A stretch of DNA of 64,000 bases from Anaerolineaceae bacterium. Its GTDB lineage: Bacteria > Chloroflexota > Anaerolineae > Aggregatilineales > Phototrophicaceae. Positions 7,908-15,603 of the stretch are shown in pieces (positions within the stretch are counted from its first letter, which is position 1; every line of letters begins with the position of its first letter). The position numbers were made by a program, and so were the translations under genes. The notes beneath the pieces are model-generated. The model was not told the DNA's origin and searched no databases. It saw only the letters and a list, made by a program, of their open reading frames with translations. Where the stretch lies: NCBI GenBank assembly GCA_002702065.1, contig NZXX01000002.1, forward strand, positions 496,001 through 560,000, given 5' to 3'.

Positions 7908-9308
7908 TTACACTTTGGTTTGCCAGGGAAAGTACAGGTACTTGATGTAAGGGCCGGATGTTTCGGTCGTCAGGTGGTCCAGCCGCACCAGCTTGTCCGG
8001 GTAATTGTTATCCGTCACCCAGACGATGCCGTCTTCCACCTTTTCGACGTACATCACATGACCGTAAATATCGTTGGCATATGAATGCTCGCGCTCCATT
8101 ACCAGCACAGACCCTTCCAGCGGCACCGTGCCAATCGACATGCCATATTTGGGGCCGTGCTTCATCACCTGTTCGTCCCACAGGTGGGCGTTAAATGGCA
8201 GTTCGGGTGGAATAGGCATGCGGTTCACGACGTAGTTCACGCAGTTGACCGAGTTGTCTTCATTGCGGGTAGCATCCCTGATCCACTGCGATGTTTCGCC
8301 GCCCTCCAGCGCACGGATGGCGTCGATGTCGGCGTCTGGGCCGATGGCGACAAATTCCAGCCGTTTCTTGAGTGCCTCGATCTCCGCTTCCAGTTCGGGG
8401 ATATTTTCCTGCCCGTAGTACAGTTCTGTGTCGATGTCCGTGATTTCCTGCTTCAGACGCTCGATGCGTTCTTCCAGGCCGGAATCCGGGTTGGCAGCAG
8501 CGGCGGCTTGCAGGCGTTGCAGCGTTTCGGCTTTTTCGACACGATCTTCTTCCAGCGTCGCCAGCCGGGTGCGGGTTTCGGTTAGCAGCAGTTGTTTTTC
8601 TGCCAGTTCCTGCACAACTGGCTGGTTCTGTGGCGAGACATAACCGGGCGCCTGGAACTCGCCGTCCTCCAGCAGTTCGTCTTCTTCCTCGTCTTCGTCG
8701 GTTTTTTTGCTGGTGCTGCCGGTGCCGCCGACACCGGGGACAGGTGGAATAGCGCCGCTGCCCGATGGGGTGCCCGAACCGGTGCCGCTTTGCCCGCTTT
8801 GGCCAGTGCCAGAACCGGTGCTTTGCGATTGGCCCGGTGCGCTGCCACTGTTGCCGGGTGCGGTGCCATCACCGGTACCGGATTGTCCGGGGGGGGCGCC
8901 ATGCGGATGATCGTCATCATCGTCGTCATCCTGGTCTTTGTCCTTGGGTGGCTTGCTGCCGTGCCCGCCGGAACCATGTCCATGATCGTCATCATCATCC
9001 GACCCAGAACTACCAGACCCCGGCCCGGTCGGCCAGGTTGGCAGCCCTGTCTCCGGGTCAATGACCGGTTCACCCAGGACTTCCTCATAATCCTCAATGG
9101 CTTTTTTCAGCCGGTCCGTGATGAACTGAAGCTGGTTCTCGAACGACTCCGACGCATACTTGCCTCTGGTCGCGCCGAATTCGTCCAGACCATCCAGCGC
9201 CCCGCCCACCGTCGAGATCACCATCTGTATTTCGTGGACAGCGTCCTGAAATTCGGGCAGGGCGTCCTTCAGATCATCCAGATTAAACGAGACTTCCCCT
9301 TCGGGCAT
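7908..9308 (-). CDS. Putative type VII effector: WXG100-like head, disordered linker, coiled coil, CHAP amidase/peptidase
   Basis: 466 residues. Residues ~1-95 are helical and WXG100-like in size and position, though without the WxG turn. Residues ~95-220 are an extreme Gly/Ser/Asp/His/Gln linker, ~225-320 a Glu-rich coiled coil. Residues ~345-466 look like a CHAP (NlpC/P60-clan) domain: catalytic Cys in VNCVNYV (~356), His in YGHVMYVEKV (~417), then polar VTDNNYP. CHAP domains cleave peptidoglycan amide bonds. There is no Sec signal peptide. It is the last gene of the operon with three WXG100-type proteins and the EssC ATPase, which suggests it is a type VII substrate acting on the cell wall of competitors or of the producer. 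No immunity gene is evident next to it. Confidence 0.72.
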   Translation of the reverse strand: MPEGEVSFNLDDLKDALPEFQDAVHEIQMVISTVGGALDGLDEFGATRGKYASESFENQLQFITDRLKKAIEDYEEVLGEPVIDPETGLPTWPTGPGSGSSGSDDDDDHGHGSGGHGSKPPKDKDQDDDDDDDHPHGAPPGQSGTGDGTAPGNSGSAPGQSQSTGSGTGQSGQSGTGSGTPSGSGAIPPVPGVGGTGSTSKKTDEDEEEDELLEDGEFQAPGYVSPQNQPVVQELAEKQLLLTETRTRLATLEEDRVEKAETLQRLQAAAAANPDSGLEERIERLKQEITDIDTELYYGQENIPELEAEIEALKKRLEFVAIGPDADIDAIRALEGGETSQWIRDATRNEDNSVNCVNYVVNRMPIPPELPFNAHLWDEQVMKHGPKYGMSIGTVPLEGSVLVMEREHSYANDIYGHVMYVEKVEDGIVWVTDNNYPDKLVRLDHLTTETSGPYIKYLYFPWQTKV

Positions 9309-9331
9309 AACGTGCTTTCCTCAATGCCTGC

Positions 9332-10234
9332 TCAGGGCAGGTTGACTACAATTTCGTCAGGGCGTTCTTCGCTGCCAGTGGGGGCAAACGGCCAGACCAC
9401 CAGCGCATCCGGCAGGTTGTTGCGCGGCACCTCAAAGACGACCCACCCTTGCACGGTCTGTCCCTGCGCTGCCCGGCCAGACAGCACCTGCTCCCCGGCG
9501 ACAAACAGGCCATCGGTCGCCCGCACGCCGGATTCGTCGATACCCAACCGGACGTAAATTTCGGATTCCGGCACATTGTTGCAGATCGGCAGCAAGCACT
9601 GGAACTCCAGCAGCAGGCCATAGAACGTCGCGCCTTCCAGCGGCTGCTGTGCGGTGCCGCGTTCATCAACTACAACGCGAACCGCCGGGTCGATACCCCG
9701 TACCGTGATTGTGCCGCCGCTGCGGATGAACTCCGCTCGGGGCAGAGCGCCATCGGACAGCGTGGCCGGGTTTGGCGTATTCTGGACAATCACCGTTGCG
9801 GTCGGAATCACCGGTTCTTCGGTGACTTCGTCCACCACCGCCGGTGCGCCGGTCATCTGGCCGACCACGATAATCACCGCCACCAGTGCGACCAGCGCCA
9901 CCAGACCGCCACCGATCATCGCCCAGCGGCGTACACCGGGGCGTTGCTGGTCACCATCCAGCAAGTCCTGATATTTGGCTTCGTCGTCCAGATAGATTTT
10001 TGCCATCCGGTGATAGGGGCTGTCCGGCGGTGCGTTGTCCACCACAGTGCGCAGACCGTCGATTCGTTCGCTATGACGGGCGCGGGCCTGTGCATCCAGC
10101 CACAGGAGCATGGGTGAACGCTGTGCGGTTTGCGGGTCGTCCTGTTCGCTGACATATTCTTGCAGCAGACGCCGCGTTTCCGATCGTTTGCCCTGAAACA
10201 GAGCGATATTTGCGCGGATGAGTCTGGGGTTCAC
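9332..10234 (-). CDS. TPR-like single-pass membrane protein of the type VII locus
   Basis: 300 residues. Residues 1-90 are helical with TPR-like spacing (ALFQGKRSETRRLLQEYV). One membrane span follows at ~104-124 (GGGLVALVALVAVIIVV), then a Thr/Pro linker and a beta-rich domain at ~165-300 resembling DUF4352-type extracytoplasmic domains. The predicted topology is N-terminus inside. It starts 2 bp after the stop of the EssC-like gene, so translation is probably coupled. By position and topology it may be a structural or docking component, like EssB, which also joins a cytoplasmic domain to an external one; I see no sequence similarity to EssB. Function is inferred from context only. Confidence 0.6.
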   Translation of the reverse strand: MNPRLIRANIALFQGKRSETRRLLQEYVSEQDDPQTAQRSPMLLWLDAQARARHSERIDGLRTVVDNAPPDSPYHRMAKIYLDDEAKYQDLLDGDQQRPGVRRWAMIGGGLVALVALVAVIIVVGQMTGAPAVVDEVTEEPVIPTATVIVQNTPNPATLSDGALPRAEFIRSGGTITVRGIDPAVRVVVDERGTAQQPLEGATFYGLLLEFQCLLPICNNVPESEIYVRLGIDESGVRATDGLFVAGEQVLSGRAAQGQTVQGWVVFEVPRNNLPDALVVWPFAPTGSEERPDEIVVNLP

Positions 10235-10236
10235 AG

Positions 10237-13200
10237 CTATTTCGCGCCTTTCTTGCCGAGGATGTCATCAATCAGGCCCTTGACGTCCAGATCAACGGTG
10301 ACGCTGCTGGCGGGCCGGTCTGCGGGTGGGGTGGCGGTGGGCTGCGGTGTGCCGGATGACCGCCCCAGATATTGTTCGGCCTCTTTAATGACCTGTTCCT
10401 GGCTGGCCGGGTGCTGCCACCGGGCATCAGCCTGGCTCGGCCACAGGGCGTTCACCTGCTCGACCAGATCGCGCGGGTCTTCGGCCAGTGCCGTCTGCAC
10501 CACATCGATGCGGTTCTGGCGCGGCAGATACGCCCGGCCTTCGGGCATCATCTCGTTGGGCAGGCCGACCGTGCGCACATTCATGGATTGCAGGCTTTCC
10601 TTATGGGCCAGTGCAAACCCGGACCGGCGCAGCAGCAATTGCTTCATCAGCGGGTCGCTGGTGCGTTCCAGATAACCCGACGTCCAGATATACAAGCCCA
10701 GTTCGCTGTGCAGCCGCACATGGTCGCGCAGTTGCAGCAGCACTTCATGCGAGGTCGTCAGCGCTTCGCTGGTCAGGTCGTAATCATCAATGACGATGAC
10801 CGTTGCCGGGTTGCTGCCGCCTGCGCCGCTGCGGTCTGCCTCGTAAAAGGCTTTCATCTCGCTGGCGAGGTTGGTCAGCTCGACCTTCAGTTCCGTGTCC
10901 GACGTGATGCGCCGGATCACATGCTTTAATCCGCTAAGGGGGCGCAGGCTGCGGCCATTAAAATCGACCAGCAGGAAGCGCAGGTCCTGCGGTGAGTAGC
11001 GTGCCGCGGCAGACAGCACCGCCGCGTGCAGCAGGCTGGTTTTGCCGGTGCCGGGCGGACCCGTCACGATGAAGTGCGGCCCATCCTCCCACCAGTCCAG
11101 CTCAAACAGGCTGAGGCTGTCGTCGTCGTAGCGGCCCAGCGGTGTGATGATGTGCGCACCCCGCTGCTTTTGCGCGTTCTCGATCAGGCTGGACAGCGGA
11201 ATAAGCGCTGGCAGTTCGAGGATGGGGGCCGGGGCCTGCTGGTTGCTGCGCGTTGGCTGCGTGATGCCCTTGCTGGCCAACCACCCGGCGCGCATTTCCT
11301 CGACCATCGCTTCGACAGCGGCGGCTTCATCGTCGGTGGCATCCAGCACCGGCAGGCTGATCTGGCACGACAGCGGCGGGTTAGTGCTGTAAAAGCCACG
11401 CCCATCGGGGAAGGTTGCGTCTTCGACGTTGCTCACGCGCCCGACGACCAGCGTGTAATCCAGCGGCTGCCCAAGCTGCAAGGCGATGCGCTGCGGGATA
11501 AGCGAACGAACGCGGTCCGGCACGCTGTTGGGGCCGTTGCCCGACAGTACCACAAAGATGTTGGCGGCGCGTCCTTCGGCGATTAACCGGCGGAATTCGT
11601 CGTCGTGCTGGTCGCGGTAGCTGTCGATAAACTGCTCGTACTGGTCGATGAACACGGCGATATGTGGTGCCATCGCAGCGCGCCCGGCCTGCCGTTCCTC
11701 AAGGATGTTGATCAGTCGCCCGAACAACCGCCGCACGCGCTCGGTTTCGGTGCCGTAAACCACCTTTTCGGCGTGGGGCAGGTCACCCAGTGCGTCGAGG
11801 CTGGTGCCCGTGAAGCTGAGGAAATACATATGCAGGTCATCCGGCGAATGCAGCAGCGCCAGACTGACCGCCAGCGTGCGCATAAACGTCGATTTTCCCG
11901 TGCCGGGGCTGCCCAGCACCAGGACGTGCCCATCGCGCCGGTTGGGGTCTTTCACGCCGCCCATTTCGACTTCGGCGTTCAGGTTGATCCACAGCGGGTT
12001 CTGGGTGCGGTTGTACACATCATCGAGCAGGCCCACGGGGGCGCTGCCGACCGGAATCGACCTGCCATTATGGTCCTCACCCGCAGGTTGCCATGTGTGC
12101 CCATCCCAGCCGCCCGGTTTGTACTTCACATCCAGTGCGCCCAGCGCAATGACATCTTCCAGCGGTGGCAGCAGCAGCGGCGACATCCACGGGATATTTT
12201 CGCCTTGTGCATAATCGGCCAGCGTGGCGCAGATCGCCTTGGCAACGGTAAACGGCTCGCGGATTTCGATCTCGCCCGCAAGCTGGGTCGCGCCGAATTC
12301 GGATTCGCTGGCCCCGTTGACGGATTTCGGCAGCAGATCAATCGACACACCGCCATCCGTCACCAGTTCGAGGAAGACTGCCTCTTTCTGGTCCGTTTCG
12401 GTGCGGGCGTCTCTGGGTTCATATTCCGCGCCGACGTAAGCGGTCTGGAACTGCTTGAACATGCCCTGCTCACCCACCTGAAAATAACCACGCCCCGGCC
12501 ACCCGGCAGGCAGGTATGCCGCATCGGGACGGCGCAGCATGGCGCGGCTGGCTTCGATGTTCTGCACGCGCAGGCACATGCGAAATTGCAGGTTGGCGTT
12601 CATCTCGTCGGTGACGACATCCATCGGGCTTTGCGTGCCGAGGATCAGATGCAGCCCCAGACTGCGCCCGACCTGTACCGTGCGCACCAGTTCGCGCATG
12701 AAGTCCGGCATCTCTTTGGCAAGCTGCGCAAATTCATCAACGATGATGAACAGGTGCGGCAGCGGCTCGAAGTTGGGGTCCTGCAACGCCAGATCATCCG
12801 GCGCATAATATTTGTGATACTGCGTAATATCGCGCACGTTCTTGCGGTCGAGGAACTGTTGGCGATACGTCGTTTCGGCCTTGAGGGCCTCCAGCGCCCG
12901 GTTGACGCGGATGCTGTCGAGGTTGGTGACAGTGCCGACGGTGTGCGGCAGCTGATTAAACACATTAAACGTCGCACCGCCCTTGAAGTCGATCAGCAGC
13001 AGGTTGAGCAGGCGCGGGTCGTGTTCCATCACCAGCGCACAGATCAGCGTTTGCAGCAGCTCACTTTTGCCGGAGCCGGTCGTACCGGCCAGCATGCCGT
13101 GCGGGCCGTGATTGTCTTCGTCCAGCGCGACGACCGTATCAACCGCCAGGCTTTCGCGCCCGATGCGCACCGGGAAGGGCAGCACACCTTTGCTGATATT

Positions 13201-14538
13201 GCGCCGCCACCAGCCGCGCACCCGTAATGGCAAATCTTCGACATAGCGCAGGCCGTATACATCCAGAAAATCGACACGCCGGGGGATCCGTCCGCTGCCG
13301 CCGACTTCGCGCATGACTACGGCGGACAGGGCGCGAGCGAGGTGTTCGGCGTCCTGTATCGACAGGCCATCAACGGCGCTGCCCTCAATTTCGTAACCAT
13401 CGCCGCCGGTGCGGGCATAGCGGAAGCTGCCATCTTCGGCCACTTCGATCACCGCGCCGCAGTCGCTCGGTACGCTTTCGAAGTGATTCACCAGACACAT
13501 GGCCGACGCGCCGACCAGATTGCCGTGCTTCAGAATGGTGGAATACACCGCTTCGGATTCGACCAGCTGTGGCCCATCAATGACCACCAGCAGATGCGGC
13601 ACTTTGCGGCCTTCGCCACCGCGTTCACGCCGTTCGTCGATCACCTGACTCAGGTTGCCCATCAGGTTGCGGATATTTTCCGTATCGAGTGCGATCAGGT
13701 CCGCCGTACCCGCCTGATGATTCTGGCTGGTATGTGGCAGCCATTCCATCCAGCGCCAGTCATCATGATGCGCCTGCGGGGCGATCAGGTGAATATGAAA
13801 ATCCTGCGGCGCATGGGTCACGGCCAGATGGCAGATCAGCGCGCGCACCGCCCGCAGCATGGCCCCGCGTTTGCCGGAAACCCCGATCGACACGTCATTG
13901 TGCAGCGACGCCAGCGTGGGCGCGTTGTCGAGGAAACGATATTCATCGGCCAGCGCAAACGCCCGGTCGATGCTGTCGCTGGTCGTATCCGGGTCGGGTG
14001 TTTTGATCGTCACCAGCGAAGGGGTGCGCCCGACGCCCATGCGAAACGCGGTGAAGTCGGCATTCTCGGCCCGCCGTTCCCACAGCCGTACATCGCGTGT
14101 CAGGGCCAAGTCCAGCCAGTGATCGGGTGCCGGAAAATTGTATTCGAGGATAGCCAGCTGTGCGTCGTGGGCGGCCTGCAAGCGTGCCCGTTTCTGTTCC
14201 AGCAGCCGCAGGTAGCGCCGCTCATTTTCCAACCGCCGCCGTTCATAATCGCGCCGCTGCGACCGTTGTGTCAGCAGGGCTGTGGCGATGGTCGACAGGG
14301 CCACCAGCGCCATCGGGATGACGAAGAACAGGTTCGCGCCGGGGCGGAACACAAAAAACACCGCCATGCCGCCGATGCCCACCACCGGCAAAATCGCCAG
14401 CAGCAGATTCTGTTCGGGCGGGTCCTGCACCGGGGGCGGCGCGGGGATCGTGACGTCTTCGTCCTCGAAGCCGGGGAACTGGATGCGCGGCGGGCGGTTG
14501 AAATTGGCTGATTGCGACTGATCCGCAGCGTTGGACAT
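10237..14538 (-). CDS. EssC/EccC-like FtsK/SpoIIIE ATPase of a type VII-like secretion system
   Basis: 1433 residues. Two membrane spans lie at ~43-90 (LLLAILPVVGIGGMAVFFVF; FFVIPMALVALSTIATALL). Three P-loop domains follow: AGTTGSGKSELL (~484) with Walker B LFIIVDEF (~598), GSPGTGKSTF (~874) with IAVFIDQY, and GPPGTGKTSL (~1159) with TVIVIDDY. Only the first has the DE Walker B pair; the second and third have DQ and DD, matching the weakened second and third ATPase domains known in type VII motors. The length equals a fused EccCa-EccCb. It lacks the N-terminal FHA domains of Firmicutes EssC, while several FHA proteins are encoded nearby. It starts 3 bp after a WXG100 gene, in one operon. It should power export of WXG100 dimers and the CHAP protein. 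Confidence 0.9.
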   Translation of the reverse strand: MSNAADQSQSANFNRPPRIQFPGFEDEDVTIPAPPPVQDPPEQNLLLAILPVVGIGGMAVFFVFRPGANLFFVIPMALVALSTIATALLTQRSQRRDYERRRLENERRYLRLLEQKRARLQAAHDAQLAILEYNFPAPDHWLDLALTRDVRLWERRAENADFTAFRMGVGRTPSLVTIKTPDPDTTSDSIDRAFALADEYRFLDNAPTLASLHNDVSIGVSGKRGAMLRAVRALICHLAVTHAPQDFHIHLIAPQAHHDDWRWMEWLPHTSQNHQAGTADLIALDTENIRNLMGNLSQVIDERRERGGEGRKVPHLLVVIDGPQLVESEAVYSTILKHGNLVGASAMCLVNHFESVPSDCGAVIEVAEDGSFRYARTGGDGYEIEGSAVDGLSIQDAEHLARALSAVVMREVGGSGRIPRRVDFLDVYGLRYVEDLPLRVRGWWRRNISKGVLPFPVRIGRESLAVDTVVALDEDNHGPHGMLAGTTGSGKSELLQTLICALVMEHDPRLLNLLLIDFKGGATFNVFNQLPHTVGTVTNLDSIRVNRALEALKAETTYRQQFLDRKNVRDITQYHKYYAPDDLALQDPNFEPLPHLFIIVDEFAQLAKEMPDFMRELVRTVQVGRSLGLHLILGTQSPMDVVTDEMNANLQFRMCLRVQNIEASRAMLRRPDAAYLPAGWPGRGYFQVGEQGMFKQFQTAYVGAEYEPRDARTETDQKEAVFLELVTDGGVSIDLLPKSVNGASESEFGATQLAGEIEIREPFTVAKAICATLADYAQGENIPWMSPLLLPPLEDVIALGALDVKYKPGGWDGHTWQPAGEDHNGRSIPVGSAPVGLLDDVYNRTQNPLWINLNAEVEMGGVKDPNRRDGHVLVLGSPGTGKSTFMRTLAVSLALLHSPDDLHMYFLSFTGTSLDALGDLPHAEKVVYGTETERVRRLFGRLINILEERQAGRAAMAPHIAVFIDQYEQFIDSYRDQHDDEFRRLIAEGRAANIFVVLSGNGPNSVPDRVRSLIPQRIALQLGQPLDYTLVVGRVSNVEDATFPDGRGFYSTNPPLSCQISLPVLDATDDEAAAVEAMVEEMRAGWLASKGITQPTRSNQQAPAPILELPALIPLSSLIENAQKQRGAHIITPLGRYDDDSLSLFELDWWEDGPHFIVTGPPGTGKTSLLHAAVLSAAARYSPQDLRFLLVDFNGRSLRPLSGLKHVIRRITSDTELKVELTNLASEMKAFYEADRSGAGGSNPATVIVIDDYDLTSEALTTSHEVLLQLRDHVRLHSELGLYIWTSGYLERTSDPLMKQLLLRRSGFALAHKESLQSMNVRTVGLPNEMMPEGRAYLPRQNRIDVVQTALAEDPRDLVEQVNALWPSQADARWQHPASQEQVIKEAEQYLGRSSGTPQPTATPPADRPASSVTVDLDVKGLIDDILGKKGAK

Positions 14539-14541
14539 ACG

Positions 14542-14808
14542 CTAGAAGCTCTCGTCCACGCGCTTCATGCGTTCGCCCTGCTGGCGCAGTTCGGTAGCGA
14601 AGGCTTCCAGAATGGCGGCCCATTCCAGCATCTGCGGGCGCGATTCTTCCCACATATCAAAGAAGCGTCCGGCCCGCTGGCCCATCCACTCCACGCTTTT
14701 GACGCTGCTGTCCAGGCGGGTTACTTCGGCACGCACCAGTTCGGCCTGCTGCTGGATAATGCCCGCCCGCTGGATCATCTCGTTATAAGGTACTTTGATA
14801 TAACTCAT
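14542..14808 (-). CDS. WXG100-family protein (ESAT-6/EsxA-like)
   Basis: 88 residues forming two helices around EWMGQRAGRFFDMW, where WMG is the WxG turn. Length, helix-turn-helix shape and lack of a signal peptide fit WXG100 proteins, which dimerise as four-helix bundles and are exported by type VII systems. It sits directly before the EssC-like gene. The C-terminal helix lacks a clear YxxxD/E export tag. Confidence 0.88.
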   Translation of the reverse strand: MSYIKVPYNEMIQRAGIIQQQAELVRAEVTRLDSSVKSVEWMGQRAGRFFDMWEESRPQMLEWAAILEAFATELRQQGERMKRVDESF

Positions 14809-14843
14809 CGAACACCTTTCGGTATGTATTCAAGTGAAGGGGT

Positions 14844-15131
14844 TTATTCGGCCAGAATTTCGTCGGCTCTGACTTTAATATCTTCAGACAACTGCACCAG
14901 GTCATTGGCCCAACCGGACAGCATCGCGTTCGTCTTGTTCCATTCTTCCTCGAACCGGTCTGCCCGTTTGCCGCGCCAGTGTGCCCGCATTTCTGCGACC
15001 CGGTTGTGCAGCTGCCCGGCCACCTGTGCCACCGCCTGCCCTTGCCCATAAAGCAGGTTGGCCTTGTTCATCAGGCGGTGATATTCCGCCATATCGGGGC
15101 CGCTGTCGGCGGCGATGTCGTCAACCGGCAT
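14844..15131 (-). CDS. WXG100-family protein
   Basis: 95 residues with HWRGKRADRFEEEW as the central turn (WRG). It differs in sequence from the WXG100 protein encoded 36 bp downstream, so the two may form a heterodimer like EsxA-EsxB. It is the second gene of the type VII operon. Confidence 0.87.
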   Translation of the reverse strand: MPVDDIAADSGPDMAEYHRLMNKANLLYGQGQAVAQVAGQLHNRVAEMRAHWRGKRADRFEEEWNKTNAMLSGWANDLVQLSEDIKVRADEILAE

Positions 15132-15146
15132 GAATCAGGTCCTCGC

Positions 15147-15428
15147 CTAGCTGGTCGAACCGGCGGCGGCTTCGATTTCGTCGGCGGCTTCGCTCAGCCG
15201 TTTCTGGAAGGCGATCAGCTGCTGGTAGGCTTCTTCCAGGCGGGGGGTCAGGCGGGCATAATTGGCGCGGAAGCTGTCTGCACCGGGGCTCATGTACCGA
15301 TCCGGGCCGAGCGCGCTGACTTCCTTGTTGGTCTGGTCAACGGCATCCTTGATTTTGGATGCGCCAGCGTTGATGTTGGTCGAGGCTTCACGCATCTGGG
15401 CTATTCTTGCAATGACTTCGCTGTCCAT
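15147..15428 (-). CDS. WXG100-like protein without the WxG motif
   Basis: 93 residues from the ATG at 15428, which has AAGGAAC about 9 nt upstream. The longer frame, to 15515, would run through the promoter. It is a helical hairpin with ALGPDRYMSPGADSFRAN at the turn, so PGA stands in for WxG, and a heptad-rich second helix (EEAYQQLIAFQKRLSEAA). It is the first gene of the operon, 15 bp before the next one. Its fold and context support the WXG100 superfamily, with less certainty than its two neighbours. Confidence 0.75.
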   Translation of the reverse strand: MDSEVIARIAQMREASTNINAGASKIKDAVDQTNKEVSALGPDRYMSPGADSFRANYARLTPRLEEAYQQLIAFQKRLSEAADEIEAAAGSTS

Positions 15429-15468
15429 GAGGGCGCAGTTCCTTTCTGTCTCGTTCACCGATGATTCA

Positions 15469-15497
15469 TTTGTAGCCGAATATGGAAACCGAGTCAA
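15469..15497 (-). promoter_or_regulatory. Promoter of the type VII-like operon
   Basis: On the minus strand, TTGACT (15497-15492) and TACAAA (15474-15469) are separated by exactly 17 bp. Transcription would start near 15462, 34 bp before the ATG of the first WXG100-like gene. Confidence 0.6.
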
Positions 15498-15498
15498 C

Positions 15499-15563
15499 TT
15501 GAGGAAGCCTTTCATTTACCTTAATACATGGCCTCAGCGGGCTGGCGTATCCGATGCTATACT
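15499..15563 (+). promoter_or_regulatory. Promoters of the RHS gene
   Basis: TTGAGG (15499-15504) and TAATAC (15522-15527) are 17 bp apart. A second candidate is an extended -10, TGCTATACT (15555-15563), which would start transcription about 35 nt before the RHS start codon. The first -35 box lies 1 bp from the -35 box of the divergent type VII promoter. Confidence 0.5.
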
Positions 15564-15603
15564 GACTCTTGCAATCATCCTCACACGCATGGAGTACGCC
15601 CGC

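Noticed and set aside
15262-15603. Upstream extension of the RHS gene
   Set aside because: It lies antisense to the WXG100-like gene and across both promoters; the ATG at 15604 has a ribosome site and starts a signal peptide.
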